From: an uncultured Tateyamaria sp.
Lineage (GTDB): Bacteria > Pseudomonadota > Alphaproteobacteria > Rhodobacterales > Rhodobacteraceae
Length of the DNA stretch: 64,000 nucleotides
NCBI RefSeq assembly: GCF_947496075.1
Contig: NZ_CANMBJ010000002.1
Coordinates: 682,001-746,000 of the forward strand
Reading direction: 5' to 3'
The notes under the pieces: generated by a model
The model's input: only the letters and a program-made list of their open reading frames with translations
Database searches by the model: none
Told to the model about the DNA's origin: nothing
Position numbers and translations under genes: made by a program
Part shown: positions 40,975 to 49,953 of the stretch, in pieces
Position numbering within the stretch: position 1 is the first letter of the stretch
Layout of the letters: each line of letters opens with the position of its first letter

Positions 40975-42559
40975 AAATTGCAAGCATCTCGTTCAGGTCG
41001 TCGAGGCTGTTGGCCTCTTGCACGGGTTTGTCGTGCCGCCACCGTGACATGCGGGGAAAGCGCAGCGCCACCCCTGATTTATGGCGGGAAGAGGCCTGGA
41101 TGCCCTCGAACGCGATTTCGAACACGTGATGGGGCGTGACTTGGCGGACAGGGCCGAAGCGTTGTTGGGTGTTCTTTTTGACCCATGCGGTGATCTTGCG
41201 GAACTCTTCGTCAGTGAGGCCCGAATAGGCCTTGGTGAAGGGGACGAGGTCATTGCCGTTCCAGACGGCGAAGGTGAAGTCAGTGAACAGGTTTGCGCGC
41301 CGCCCGTGGCCCGATTGGGCATAGATCATCACGGCGTCGATGGTGAGCGGGTCGAGCTTCCATTTCCACCAATCGCCTTTTTTGCGGCCTGTGAGGTACG
41401 GGCTGTCGCTGCGTTTCAGCATCAGCCCCTCGGCCTGCGCATCGCGGGCGGCGGTGCGGGTTTGGGCGAGCGTGTCCCAACTGTCGAACGGCACGGTGGG
41501 AGAGAGCCTGACCGGCGCGTCATCGGGCAGTGAGGCGCACAGGGTTTCGAGGGTTGCGCGGCGGTCCTGAAGTGGTGTTTGCCGCAGGTCCGCGCCGCCC
41601 CATTCGAGTAGATCGTAGGCATAGAGGATCACCGGCGCTTCGCTCAGCAGCTTCTTGGGCACCGTCTTGCGCCCGATGCGCTTTTGCAGAGCGTTGAAGT
41701 TTTGTGGGGCGCCGTCGCCCCATGCCAGCAATTCACCATCGAGTACCGTGCCGTCGGGGATAAAGTCGCGGGCGCGGGAGAGTTCGGGGAAACGGTCGGT
41801 CATCAGCTCTTCGCCACGGGACCAGACGAAATGTTTGCCGTCGCGCAGGATGAGTTGGCCGCGGATGCCGTCCCACTTCCATTCCGCCTGCCAATCCTTT
41901 GGTTCGCCCAGGTTTTCCGGTTCATCTTCCAGCGCGTAGGCGAGGTAGAACGGGTACGGGCGCGAGGCATTGGCGGCGGGGTCATCTTCGAGGATCAGGC
42001 GTGCCCATGTGGTTGTGGCCGGGTCCCAATCGCCCATCAGACGATGGGCCATCTCGGCCTCGTCCTTGTCCGTGGCGCTGGCCAATGCGCGGGTCATCAG
42101 TTTTTGGCTGACACCGATCCGGAAGCCGCCGGTGAGCAGTTTGTTGAAGAGGAAGCGTTGAGTGGGATCGAGAGAAGCCCAGGCGTCGAGAACGAAGGCC
42201 TTGCGGCCTGGCTCTTCGACTTGAGAGAGGTCGCGCAACGCATTGATCCAATGCGTCAATCCGTGATCCGTTTCAGTGTCGGGCGGGGGCAGGACCAGTG
42301 CGATGGTTTCCGCCAGATCACCGACAATGGGATAAGCCTCTTCAAACAGCCACAGCGGGATGCCCGCCACCTCGGCCCCCCATTCGCGCAGGCGCGTGGT
42401 GTTGACCGCGCGCTTGGGGCGTCGGCCCGAGAAGATGGCGATGGTCCAGATACGGTCTTCTTCGGGGGCCTCTTGGAAATACTCTGCGAGGGCTGCGACC
42501 TTGACCGTGGTTTTTGTGGATTGGTCGATGGCGTTGAACAGCGCGGCAAAGCGTTTCAT
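40967..42559 (-). CDS. ATP-dependent DNA ligase (LigB-type)
   Basis: A 530-residue ATP-dependent ligase that seals DNA nicks. It has the N-terminal DNA-binding domain, the adenylation domain with AEWKWDGIRGQ (Lys nucleophile, about residue 215), LDGELLAW, the EGLMLKRSDSPY motif and WWKWK, and the OB domain. The start is the ATG at 42559, which overlaps the exonuclease gene stop as ATGA. In many bacteria this ligase sits in a four-gene set with an MBL exonuclease, a Lhr-type helicase and the PdeM nuclease; only ligase and exonuclease are here. Confidence 0.92.
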   Translation of the reverse strand: MKRFAALFNAIDQSTKTTVKVAALAEYFQEAPEEDRIWTIAIFSGRRPKRAVNTTRLREWGAEVAGIPLWLFEEAYPIVGDLAETIALVLPPPDTETDHGLTHWINALRDLSQVEEPGRKAFVLDAWASLDPTQRFLFNKLLTGGFRIGVSQKLMTRALASATDKDEAEMAHRLMGDWDPATTTWARLILEDDPAANASRPYPFYLAYALEDEPENLGEPKDWQAEWKWDGIRGQLILRDGKHFVWSRGEELMTDRFPELSRARDFIPDGTVLDGELLAWGDGAPQNFNALQKRIGRKTVPKKLLSEAPVILYAYDLLEWGGADLRQTPLQDRRATLETLCASLPDDAPVRLSPTVPFDSWDTLAQTRTAARDAQAEGLMLKRSDSPYLTGRKKGDWWKWKLDPLTIDAVMIYAQSGHGRRANLFTDFTFAVWNGNDLVPFTKAYSGLTDEEFRKITAWVKKNTQQRFGPVRQVTPHHVFEIAFEGIQASSRHKSGVALRFPRMSRWRHDKPVQEANSLDDLNEMLAIYG

Positions 42560-43560
42560 GCTGCTTCGTCCTCGGCATCCTCGCCGCCGAACTCGGTTTG
42601 CAGCACTTGCGCATTCCAACCCTGATCATTCAGATATCGCGTGAATATTTCCGTGTAACCATGTGTGACGTATATGTTTTCAGCGCCGGTGCCCGTGATG
42701 GCGGACAGCAGGTCGGACCAGTCTGCGTGATCCGAGATGACAAAGCCGCGGTCGCCTGCGCGCCGACGACGGATGCCGCGTAGAGCCATCCACCCGGAGG
42801 CGAAGGCGTTTTCCTGTGCTCCGAATTTGCGCGCCCACGCGGACCCGAGCGCCGAGGGCGGTGCCAGAACAATTGCGCCCCGATGATCCTTGGGGTTCAG
42901 GTCGGGCCCGGCTTGCACAGTGTCTGGCAAGGCGATCCCCTGTGTCCGCATGACCGCATTGGTGTTCTCGATGGCCGTGTGCGTCAGGATCGGGCCGATG
43001 TCGGGGTTCAGCATGGACATGAGCCGTTGCGCCTTGCCCAACGCATAACAGCCGAGAAAGGCGGTTTTGCCTGCTGCGGCGCACCCCGCCCACCAATCGT
43101 TGATTTGCGCAGCGATGACGGCCTGATCCTGCCAGCGGAAGACGGGCAGGCCGAACGTGCTTTCGGTGATGAAGTGGTGACATTTGACCGGTTCGAACGG
43201 GGTCGAGAGGCCGTCATCCACCATCTTGTAGTCGCCTGAAGCGACCCACACTTCGCCCTCCACTTCGACTCGGATCTGGGCTGAGCCGGGCACGTGTCCA
43301 GCCGGGTGAAACGACACGGTTGCGCCGCCGATCTGTAACCGCTCGCCATAACCAATTGTGTCTATGGACACATCGCCGAGGCGGTGGCGCATTACTGGCG
43401 CGGCAATATCAGTGGCCAGATACGATTCCATCCCCCAGCGCGCATGGTCTGCGTGGCCGTGGGTGATCAGCGCCCGGCTCACCGGTTTCCACGGGTCGAT
43501 GTAAAAATCACCTGCGGGGCAGTAGATGCCTGCGGGGGTAAAGGTCAGTGCGCCGCTCAT
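42556..43560 (-). CDS. Ligase-associated MBL-fold DNA exonuclease
   Basis: A 334-residue metallo-beta-lactamase-fold protein of the ligase-associated exonuclease family, related to SNM1 and CPSF nucleases. The metal motif THGHADHARW (about 33-42) and further ligands in AGHVPGSAQ, SGDYK and ISDHADW are all present. The pair probably acts in processing and joining DNA ends after damage. It is the first gene of the minus-strand group exonuclease-ligase-amidohydrolase. Confidence 0.92.
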   Translation of the reverse strand: MSGALTFTPAGIYCPAGDFYIDPWKPVSRALITHGHADHARWGMESYLATDIAAPVMRHRLGDVSIDTIGYGERLQIGGATVSFHPAGHVPGSAQIRVEVEGEVWVASGDYKMVDDGLSTPFEPVKCHHFITESTFGLPVFRWQDQAVIAAQINDWWAGCAAAGKTAFLGCYALGKAQRLMSMLNPDIGPILTHTAIENTNAVMRTQGIALPDTVQAGPDLNPKDHRGAIVLAPPSALGSAWARKFGAQENAFASGWMALRGIRRRRAGDRGFVISDHADWSDLLSAITGTGAENIYVTHGYTEIFTRYLNDQGWNAQVLQTEFGGEDAEDEAA

Positions 43561-43598
43561 GTGAGCGAACCTAGCATGTCTGGAGGGTCAGACCAGCC

Positions 43599-44540
43599 TC
43601 AGGCTGCGTCGGCGAAACGGGCGGTCATGGTGTCAAAGATGCCCGTGCGGGCCTTGGCAGCTTCCATAAGCACTTCGTGCTCACCGCCGTGGATCAAGTG
43701 CAGGTTGCCGTCTTCCCAACTGTCCATGCGGTTGTGGATGCGCCCCACATGGACAATGCGCTCGTTTGTTCCAAGGAAGGTGTCGCAAGGCAGTTTCGGG
43801 GCCGCCATGCGCGACAAGGCCAATGTTTCATCCAGTGCCTCGCGCAACCACACGAAACTGGGGCCGCCGAGGGCGAGGTCAGGATGTGCGTGCAACTGGT
43901 CGCGCATCATGTCGAACATCTCGAGATCGGTGGTGAGCAGGTTGTCTTCGAACGGTGCCGTCAGAACATAGGAATCGATGACGGTGCCCGGCGGCAGGCG
44001 GTGGCCCTGTCCGATGGCAGGCATCATGCGGCCCAAGGCCCAGGCGACCGGGCGCAGGTGGGCCGAGATGCGGATGCCCCACATCGGGCCCGTAAAGGCG
44101 GCAGCACTGACAGGCAGCCCTTCGTAGAGCGAGCGCAGGCCGATACAGCCGCCCATCGAATGCCCCAGCAGGAAAAATGGCTCTGGCAGGCCCAGTTCCC
44201 GGGCTGCAGTGACCATCGCGGTCACATCATGCTGATAGTCGGAAAACGCAAGAACGTGGCCCATCCGGGCATCGTCCAACATCCGGTCGGCCAGACCCTG
44301 ACCACGCCAATCGATGCTGATTGTCGCGAAGCCGCGCTCGGCAAGCTCACCTGCCGACGGCGCGTATTTCTCTATGTACTCGGTGCGGCCGGGAAACAGC
44401 AGGACTGTCCCCTTGGCCGCGTCAGGCCGCCAAACTCCCAACCGAATGCGCACACCGTCCTCTGCGGTCACCCAGTAGGCGGTGCCGTCCAGCGGTGCAG
44501 GATGCACATCGGTGAAAAGGGGGGCAGCCGACAGGGTCAT
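43599..44540 (-). CDS. Alpha/beta hydrolase, lysophospholipase-like
   Basis: A 313-residue hydrolase related to PldB/monoacylglycerol lipases. The nucleophile is in LGHSMGGCIG (about 125-134), the oxyanion region in FPGRTEYIEKY, and the His in LIHGGEHEVLME near the C terminus. Its ATG overlaps the stop of the SCP2 gene (TGATG), coupling a lipid hydrolase to a lipid-carrier-type protein. The substrate is not known. Confidence 0.87.
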   Translation of the reverse strand: MTLSAAPLFTDVHPAPLDGTAYWVTAEDGVRIRLGVWRPDAAKGTVLLFPGRTEYIEKYAPSAGELAERGFATISIDWRGQGLADRMLDDARMGHVLAFSDYQHDVTAMVTAARELGLPEPFFLLGHSMGGCIGLRSLYEGLPVSAAAFTGPMWGIRISAHLRPVAWALGRMMPAIGQGHRLPPGTVIDSYVLTAPFEDNLLTTDLEMFDMMRDQLHAHPDLALGGPSFVWLREALDETLALSRMAAPKLPCDTFLGTNERIVHVGRIHNRMDSWEDGNLHLIHGGEHEVLMEAAKARTGIFDTMTARFADAA

Positions 44541-44830
44541 CAGGCCAGCACGGACGCCAGTTTCATGGCCATGCCCATGTCGCCATCGACCTTGAGCTTG
44601 CCCGTCATGAAGGCAGATGTCGGGTTCGTGTCGCCCTCGAGGATGGAGCGGAACGTGTCTGCGTCTGCCGACAGGGTCACGTCGGCCTCTTCATCGGCGG
44701 CACGTGCGCCATTTTCGTCCATCATGATGGCGCCTTCGCCTTCGATGTCGAATTTCGCGGTGCCGGTGAAATCTGCGCCAGCCAGCTTTTCGTTCAGGAC
44801 GGCCACGGCCTCGGTCACTGTGTCACTCAT
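44540..44830 (-). CDS. SCP2 sterol-carrier domain protein
   Basis: A 96-residue single-domain SCP2 protein (AKFDIEGEGAIMMDENG, then FMTGKLKVDGDMGMAMKL). Such proteins bind hydrophobic ligands such as acyl-CoA. It is the first gene of a pair with the lysophospholipase-like hydrolase; a joint role in lipid turnover is an inference. It diverges from the TPR protein gene over 74 bases. Confidence 0.88.
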   Translation of the reverse strand: MSDTVTEAVAVLNEKLAGADFTGTAKFDIEGEGAIMMDENGARAADEEADVTLSADADTFRSILEGDTNPTSAFMTGKLKVDGDMGMAMKLASVLA

Positions 44831-44904
44831 CTTTGATGCCCTTTTTGGTCTGTGGACGGGTGCGGTCTCTGGAATTTGCGGCCCGGCCTGTTACATTCAT
44901 TGTT

Positions 44905-45462
44905 ATGGGCACTCACTTGCGTAAACTCTACCCTGTCGTCACGGCACTTTTACTGACAGTAGGGAATTCCTTACCCGCCTTGGCGCAATCATCGCTTGAC
45001 GAGAAGTTGCAGGCTTTGCAGGACGCTGAACCGGCCGAAGCCACGCGGCTCACGCGCGAGATCGAGCGGGAGTGGTCGCAATCGGGCTCCACGTCGCTTG
45101 ATATGCTGCTGCGTCGTGGACGCGACGCGCTCGAGGAACAGAAGCCGGACATTGCGATCGAGCATCTGACCGCCTTGATTGATCATGCTCCTGATTTTGC
45201 CGAAGGCTGGCATGCGCGCGCCACTGCTTTTTATATGAAGGACCTCTATGGCCCGGCGATCAGTGACCTTGAAAAGGCGCTGACCCTGAACCCGGACAAT
45301 TACAATGCCATGTTCGGTCTGGGCGTCATGTTTCAGGAGTTCGGGGACAACGTGCGCGCGGAACGGGCTTTTCAACAGGTTCTCGACTTGCATCCGCACC
45401 ATGAAAACGCCACCAAGGCGCTTGAGCAGCTGAAAGCCCAAGGGATCGGCCGCACTCTGTAA
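44905..45462 (+). CDS. Exported TPR-repeat protein
   Basis: A 185-residue protein with a signal peptide (MGTHLRKLYPVVTALLLTVG, cleavage after ALAQ at about residue 28) and at least three TPR units (about 62-175, for example AIEHLTALIDHAPDFAEGWH and AISDLEKALTLNPDNYNAMF). It is probably a periplasmic scaffold. The same strand carries the helicase gene 17 bases later, an odd pairing of a secreted and a cytoplasmic protein. The ATG at 44905 is used because it gives the signal peptide. Confidence 0.85.
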   Translation: MGTHLRKLYPVVTALLLTVGNSLPALAQSSLDEKLQALQDAEPAEATRLTREIEREWSQSGSTSLDMLLRRGRDALEEQKPDIAIEHLTALIDHAPDFAEGWHARATAFYMKDLYGPAISDLEKALTLNPDNYNAMFGLGVMFQEFGDNVRAERAFQQVLDLHPHHENATKALEQLKAQGIGRTL

Positions 45463-45479
45463 GTACCGGGGGACAGCCC

Positions 45480-48314
45480 ATGTCGGGCGACGCGCGGGTG
45501 GTTGCCGTTCTCGGCCCCACCAACACAGGCAAAACCACCTATGCCATCGAACGGATGCTGGGCCACCGCACAGGTGTGATTGGCCTGCCGCTGCGCCTGC
45601 TTGCGCGGGAGGTTTATGACCGCATCGTTGCGCTGCGCGGCCCGTCTGTCGTGGCGCTGGTGACAGGGGAGGAACGGATTGTCCCACCCCGCACGCAATA
45701 CTGGGTCTGCACGGTCGAGGCGATGCCCGAGGGCATGGGCTGTGATTTTCTGGCCGTGGACGAGATCCAGCTTTGTGCCGATCCCGAGCGCGGTCATGTC
45801 TTCACCGACCGGCTGCTCAGGGCGCGCGGCCTGCATGAAACGCTGTTTCTTGGCTCTGACACCATGCGCGGGCCGATCTCTGCCCTTGTGCCTGAGGCGC
45901 AGTTCATGCGGCGCGAGCGGATGTCGCAGCTTGTCTATTCTGGTCAGAAGAAGATTTCGCGCATGCGGCCCCGGTCGGCAATTGTCGGATTCTCGGTTGA
46001 TAATGTCTATGCCATCGCCGAGCTGATCCGCCGTCAAAAGGGCGGGGCGGCTGTGGTGATGGGCGCGCTCAGCCCCCGCACGCGCAATGCGCAAGTCGAC
46101 ATGTACCAGAACGGCGAGGTGGATTTCCTCGTCGCCACCGACGCCATTGGCATGGGACTGAACCTGGATATCGACCATGTGGCCTTTTCCTCGCTCACCA
46201 AGTTCGACGGGCGGCGGATGCGCGCGCTGGCGCCCAATGAATTGGCGCAGATCGCGGGCCGGGCGGGGCGGGGGCAAAAGGATGGGACGTTTGGCGTCAC
46301 GGGCGATGTCAGTCCGCTGGATGAGGGTGTTGCGCAGGCCATCATGGACCACCGCTTTACCCCGCTCAGCAAGCTGCAATGGCGCAACCATGCCCTGCAA
46401 TTCGGCACCATCGACGCACTGGTGCGCAGCCTTGAGGCGCCCTCGGATCACGAAGTGCTGGTCAAGGCGCGCGAAGCTGACGACTTGCAGGTCTTGAAAT
46501 CGCTCGCCGAAAGCGCCGAGGTGACGGCCCGCTGCACGGATGCGCAATCGGTTCGCCTGCTGTGGGATGTGTGTCGCGTGCCGGATTTCAGAGGCATCAG
46601 CCATCAGGAACACTCCAGCCTGCTTGACGTGATCTTTCGCTACCTGCACGAACGCGGATCTATCCCGAATGACTGGATGGCGCGGCAGATCAAGCGGATT
46701 GACCGTGCCGATGGTGACATCGATGCCATATCAAAGCGATTGGCGTTTATCCGCACATGGACCTATGTCGCCCAACGCAAAGGCTGGGTGGACGACGAAA
46801 GCCATTGGCGGGACGAGACGCGCCATGTAGAAGACCGCTTGTCAGATGCTCTTCACGAGAAACTGACTCAAAGATTTGTAGACCGGCGCACGAGCGTGCT
46901 CTTGCGCCGGCTAGGCCAGAAGGAGGCCATGGTGGCCGAAGTAAATGACGCAGGTGAAGTGACTGTCGAAGGCGAGTTCGTCGGCAAGTTGGACGGGTTC
47001 CGGTTTTCTCAGGACAAGGGGGCGGGGGCGGCCGAGGCCAAGACGATCAAGACCGCCGCGCTGCAAGCACTGGCGCCGCATTTCCACCTGCGGGCCGACC
47101 GGTTCTATAATGCGCCGGACACCGAACTGGATTTCACCGAACAGGGTGGCCTGATGTGGGGCAGCTCTGCCGTGGGCAAGCTGGTGGCGGGACAGGACCC
47201 GCTGAAGCCCATGGTCGAGGTGTTTGTGGATGATGTTGCAGGCCCCGAGGTGGCGCAGAAGGTGCAGCGCCGTCTGCAACATTTCATCGACCGCAAGGTT
47301 GCTGCGTTGTTCGAGCCGCTGATTGCGATGCAGAAGGATGAGGCGCTGGCCGGTCTGGCCAAGGGCTTTGCCTTCCAGATGATCGAAGGGCTGGGCGTGC
47401 TGCCGCGCGCCGCCGTCGCCGATGACGTCAAAGCGCTGGATCAGGACGCGCGCGGGCTGCTGCGCAAGCACGGCATCCGCTTTGGTCAGTTCACCATCTT
47501 CATGCCTTTGCTGTTGAAACCCGCACCCACGCGCCTGCGCCTGGTGCTGTGGTCATTGGCAAATGGGCTTTCTGAATTCCCTGAATCTCCACCCCCCGGT
47601 CTGGTCACCGTGCCCGCGATGGCGGATGGCCCACAGGGTGTGGACACGATGTCGGGCTACCGCAATGCGGGCGAGCGCGCGATCCGCATCGACATGCTGG
47701 AACGGCTGGCCGACATGCTGCGCGCCGAGGATTCGCGCGGCGGGTTCGAGGCCAAGGCCGATATGCTGTCGATCACCGGCATGACGCTTGAACAATTCTC
47801 GGGCCTGATGGAAGGGCTGGGCTACAAGGCGGAGAAAGGTGAGCGCGAAAAGGTCAAACTTGCTGACGCAGTTGCGACAGCCGACGCAAAACCTGAGACC
47901 GAGGCCACACCGGCAGAAACTGCGGCTGAAGAGGTGGAGACACCCGAAAAGGCCGAAAAGCCAGAAAAGACTGAAGCGCCACAAACAGAGAGTGCCGAGG
48001 CTGTGGACGCGCCCGAAGCCACGTCGGAAGACGTTCCGGTTGCCGATGGTGACGAGGAAGCCGTCGGGCCAGAGATGGAGGTCTTCTATACCTTCACCTG
48101 GGGTCGCAGCGCCGGGAATCGCCGTCCGCAACAAGGCGGCAAACCACGTGGTAAGGGCGGCCCCAAAGGTGGCAAGCCCAAGGGCAAAGGTCCGCGTCGT
48201 GATGGCGGCAACAAACCTCAGAACTTCTCGAGCCGACCGCCGAAGAAGGAAAAGGCAATCGATCCCGACAACCCCTTTGCTGCAGCCCTTATGGGGTTGA
48301 AGGACGGCAAATAA
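45480..48314 (+). CDS. Suv3-like DEAD/DEAH-type RNA helicase with low-complexity tail
   Basis: A 944-residue helicase of the alphaproteobacterial Suv3-like family. Walker A is GPTNTGKT (12-19), motif II is DEIQ (94-97), and the second RecA domain carries QIAGRAGRGQKDG near 255. A middle domain of unknown fold follows. The last 140 residues are first acidic (Glu/Ala/Pro-rich), then strongly basic with Gly-Lys repeats (GKGGPKGGKPKGKG), like RNA-binding tails. Mitochondrial Suv3 works with RNA-degrading nucleases. Its stop directly abuts the GTG of the S4-domain gene, suggesting a joint RNA role. Confidence 0.9.
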   Translation: MSGDARVVAVLGPTNTGKTTYAIERMLGHRTGVIGLPLRLLAREVYDRIVALRGPSVVALVTGEERIVPPRTQYWVCTVEAMPEGMGCDFLAVDEIQLCADPERGHVFTDRLLRARGLHETLFLGSDTMRGPISALVPEAQFMRRERMSQLVYSGQKKISRMRPRSAIVGFSVDNVYAIAELIRRQKGGAAVVMGALSPRTRNAQVDMYQNGEVDFLVATDAIGMGLNLDIDHVAFSSLTKFDGRRMRALAPNELAQIAGRAGRGQKDGTFGVTGDVSPLDEGVAQAIMDHRFTPLSKLQWRNHALQFGTIDALVRSLEAPSDHEVLVKAREADDLQVLKSLAESAEVTARCTDAQSVRLLWDVCRVPDFRGISHQEHSSLLDVIFRYLHERGSIPNDWMARQIKRIDRADGDIDAISKRLAFIRTWTYVAQRKGWVDDESHWRDETRHVEDRLSDALHEKLTQRFVDRRTSVLLRRLGQKEAMVAEVNDAGEVTVEGEFVGKLDGFRFSQDKGAGAAEAKTIKTAALQALAPHFHLRADRFYNAPDTELDFTEQGGLMWGSSAVGKLVAGQDPLKPMVEVFVDDVAGPEVAQKVQRRLQHFIDRKVAALFEPLIAMQKDEALAGLAKGFAFQMIEGLGVLPRAAVADDVKALDQDARGLLRKHGIRFGQFTIFMPLLLKPAPTRLRLVLWSLANGLSEFPESPPPGLVTVPAMADGPQGVDTMSGYRNAGERAIRIDMLERLADMLRAEDSRGGFEAKADMLSITGMTLEQFSGLMEGLGYKAEKGEREKVKLADAVATADAKPETEATPAETAAEEVETPEKAEKPEKTEAPQTESAEAVDAPEATSEDVPVADGDEEAVGPEMEVFYTFTWGRSAGNRRPQQGGKPRGKGGPKGGKPKGKGPRRDGGNKPQNFSSRPPKKEKAIDPDNPFAAALMGLKDGK

Positions 48315-48701
48315 GTGGCTGATGAAGCTGGCAAACTGCGGCTGGACAAATGGCTGTGGTTTGCGCGCTTCTTCAAGACACGGTCGTTGGCGGCCACGCG
48401 TGTTGCCGGTGGTGACGTGCGCGTCAACGGCGACCGGGTCACCAAGCGGTCGACCACGATCAGTCCCGGTGATGTGCTGACCTTTTCACAAGGTCGTGTG
48501 GTCCGGGTAATCGAGGTCAAAGCCATCGGCACACGCCGGGGACCTGCTCCCGAAGCGCAGGCGCTTTATAATGATATGTCCCCGCCACCGCCGCCCAAGG
48601 AAACGCCTGTTCCGGAAAACCCGAGGTTCGAAGGAAAAGGACGCCCGACCAAGAAAGACAGGCGGCAAGCTGATCTTTCCCGGTCGCGCCATCTTGAATG
48701 A
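48315..48701 (+). CDS. S4-domain RNA-binding protein (Hsp15-like)
   Basis: A 128-residue protein with an N-terminal S4 domain (about 8-70, LRLDKWLWFARFFKTRSLA and GDVRVNGDRV) and a proline-rich, basic tail. Hsp15 of other bacteria binds stalled 50S subunits. The GTG at 48315 follows the helicase stop codon without any gap. Since RpoH is also encoded in the window, heat-shock control is conceivable, but I see no heat-shock promoter here. Confidence 0.88.
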   Translation: MADEAGKLRLDKWLWFARFFKTRSLAATRVAGGDVRVNGDRVTKRSTTISPGDVLTFSQGRVVRVIEVKAIGTRRGPAPEAQALYNDMSPPPPPKETPVPENPRFEGKGRPTKKDRRQADLSRSRHLE

Positions 48702-48752
48702 TGGCCTGCACTCCTTTAGCTAAGCTATGCCCGACAAGATGAGACACCCCTT

Positions 48753-49088
48753 ATGACCTATATCGTCAACGACGCCTGCATTGCCTGCAAATACACCGAC
48801 TGTGTCGAGGTATGTCCGGTCGATTGTTTCTATGAGGGTGAGAACATGTTGGTGATCCACCCCGATGAATGCATCGACTGTGGGGTGTGCGAACCCGAAT
48901 GCCCGGCAGACGCGATCCGCCCCGATACGGAGCCGGACATGGAAAAGTGGGTCGAGTTCAACCGCAAGTATTCCGAGATGTGGCCGGTGATCATCACCAA
49001 GAAGGACCCGCTGCCCACCGCCGAAGAGATGGACGGCAAAGAGGGTAAGATGGATCTGTTCTCGGAAAATCCGGGCGAGGGTGGCTGA
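48753..49088 (+). CDS. fdxA: Seven-iron ferredoxin
   Basis: A 111-residue ferredoxin of the 7Fe type that should carry one [3Fe-4S] and one [4Fe-4S] cluster. [17 protein letters not shown] (about 9-25) and [12 protein letters not shown] (about 40-51) hold the cysteines. The long acidic C-terminal extension is typical of the alphaproteobacterial form. It is an electron carrier for unknown cytoplasmic partners. CarD is encoded downstream on the same strand after 289 bases. Confidence 0.95.
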   Translation: MTYIVNDACIACKYTDCVEVCPVDCFYEGENMLVIHPDECIDCGVCEPECPADAIRPDTEPDMEKWVEFNRKYSEMWPVIITKKDPLPTAEEMDGKEGKMDLFSENPGEGG

Positions 49089-49183
49089 GCGACCGAATCG
49101 CTTTGAGGTGGTTCCTTTGCCCTGAAATCGAGACGGAATGACTTGGAAAATCAGGGACTTCTGAAAGTTTCCTTTGAGTAAAC

Positions 49184-49212
49184 TTCCGAGAGCCCGTTTT
49201 TTGTGATATACT
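49184..49212 (+). promoter_or_regulatory. Putative carD promoter
   Basis: TATACT at 49207-49212 fits a -10 box. TTCCGA at 49184-49189, 17 bases upstream, is a weak -35. CarD-dependent promoters of this group often lack a T at the end of the -10 box; this one has it. The 166-base leader before carD shows nothing else certain. Confidence 0.35.
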
Positions 49213-49377
49213 CTTCGAACAACAGACAGATGGACGCTGCCCTGATCCGTCGCCAACGCGACAGATTTGACTGAAATTTTGACCCGAACCGCACCAAGAC
49301 GTGGCAGCGCATGCCCCGCCTGATGCGGTTTTGACTGTCAAAAGGCTGGCCAACCCGGAGTCGCATGAGGATCAGGA

Positions 49378-49890
49378 ATGACAAAATCTAAGAAACTCGA
49401 CTTCCGCCCCAATGAATACGTCGTCTACCCCGCGCACGGTGTGGGGCAGATCACGTCCGTGGAAAAGCAGGAAGTGGCAGGTATCGAACTGGAATTGTTC
49501 GTCATCTCGTTCGAGAAGGACAAGATGACACTGCGCGTGCCCACCAACAAGGCGACCGAAATCGGGATGCGTGCACTGTCCAGCCCCGATGTCATAAGCC
49601 AGGCCATGAGAACCCTTAAAGGCAAGGCCAAGGTCAAGCGCGCCATGTGGTCCCGCCGGGCGCAGGAATACGAGCAAAAGATCAACTCGGGCGACCTGAT
49701 CGCCATTGCCGAGGTGGTCCGCGACCTGCACCGTACCGACGACCAGCGCGAGCAAAGCTATTCCGAGCGTCAGCTATATGAAGCAGCACTCGAGCGTCTG
49801 ACCCGCGAAGTGGCCGCCGTGTCAGGCGGGGACGAGATTGCCGCCGCCAAGGAAGTGGGCGACGTGCTCAGCAGCCGAATTGCTGCTTAA
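49378..49890 (+). CDS. carD: CarD-family transcription factor
   Basis: A 170-residue CarD/CdnL-type regulator that binds the beta subunit of RNA polymerase and stabilises open promoter complexes. The N-terminal RNA-polymerase-interacting domain (about 8-65, EYVVYPAHGVGQITSVEKQE) is followed by the helical DNA-binding part, with the conserved Trp in AMWSRRAQEYEQK near 84. AGGATCAGGA precedes the ATG. It converges on cobS, with a perfect palindrome between the two stops. Confidence 0.94.
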   Translation: MTKSKKLDFRPNEYVVYPAHGVGQITSVEKQEVAGIELELFVISFEKDKMTLRVPTNKATEIGMRALSSPDVISQAMRTLKGKAKVKRAMWSRRAQEYEQKINSGDLIAIAEVVRDLHRTDDQREQSYSERQLYEAALERLTREVAAVSGGDEIAAAKEVGDVLSSRIAA

Positions 49891-49926
49891 AAACCGGTTA
49901 ACAAAAATCGTAAGCCGCTGAAAACA

Positions 49927-49950
49927 AATGTGTCCCCGCGGGGACACATT
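49927..49950. terminator. Bidirectional hairpin between carD and cobS
   Basis: A perfect 24-base palindrome with half-site AATGTGTCCCCG lies between the convergent genes carD and cobS, 37 bases after the carD stop and 4 bases before the cobS stop. The stem is strong but the flanking T-runs are poor, so termination in both directions is plausible rather than certain. Confidence 0.6.
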
Positions 49951-49953
49951 GCC

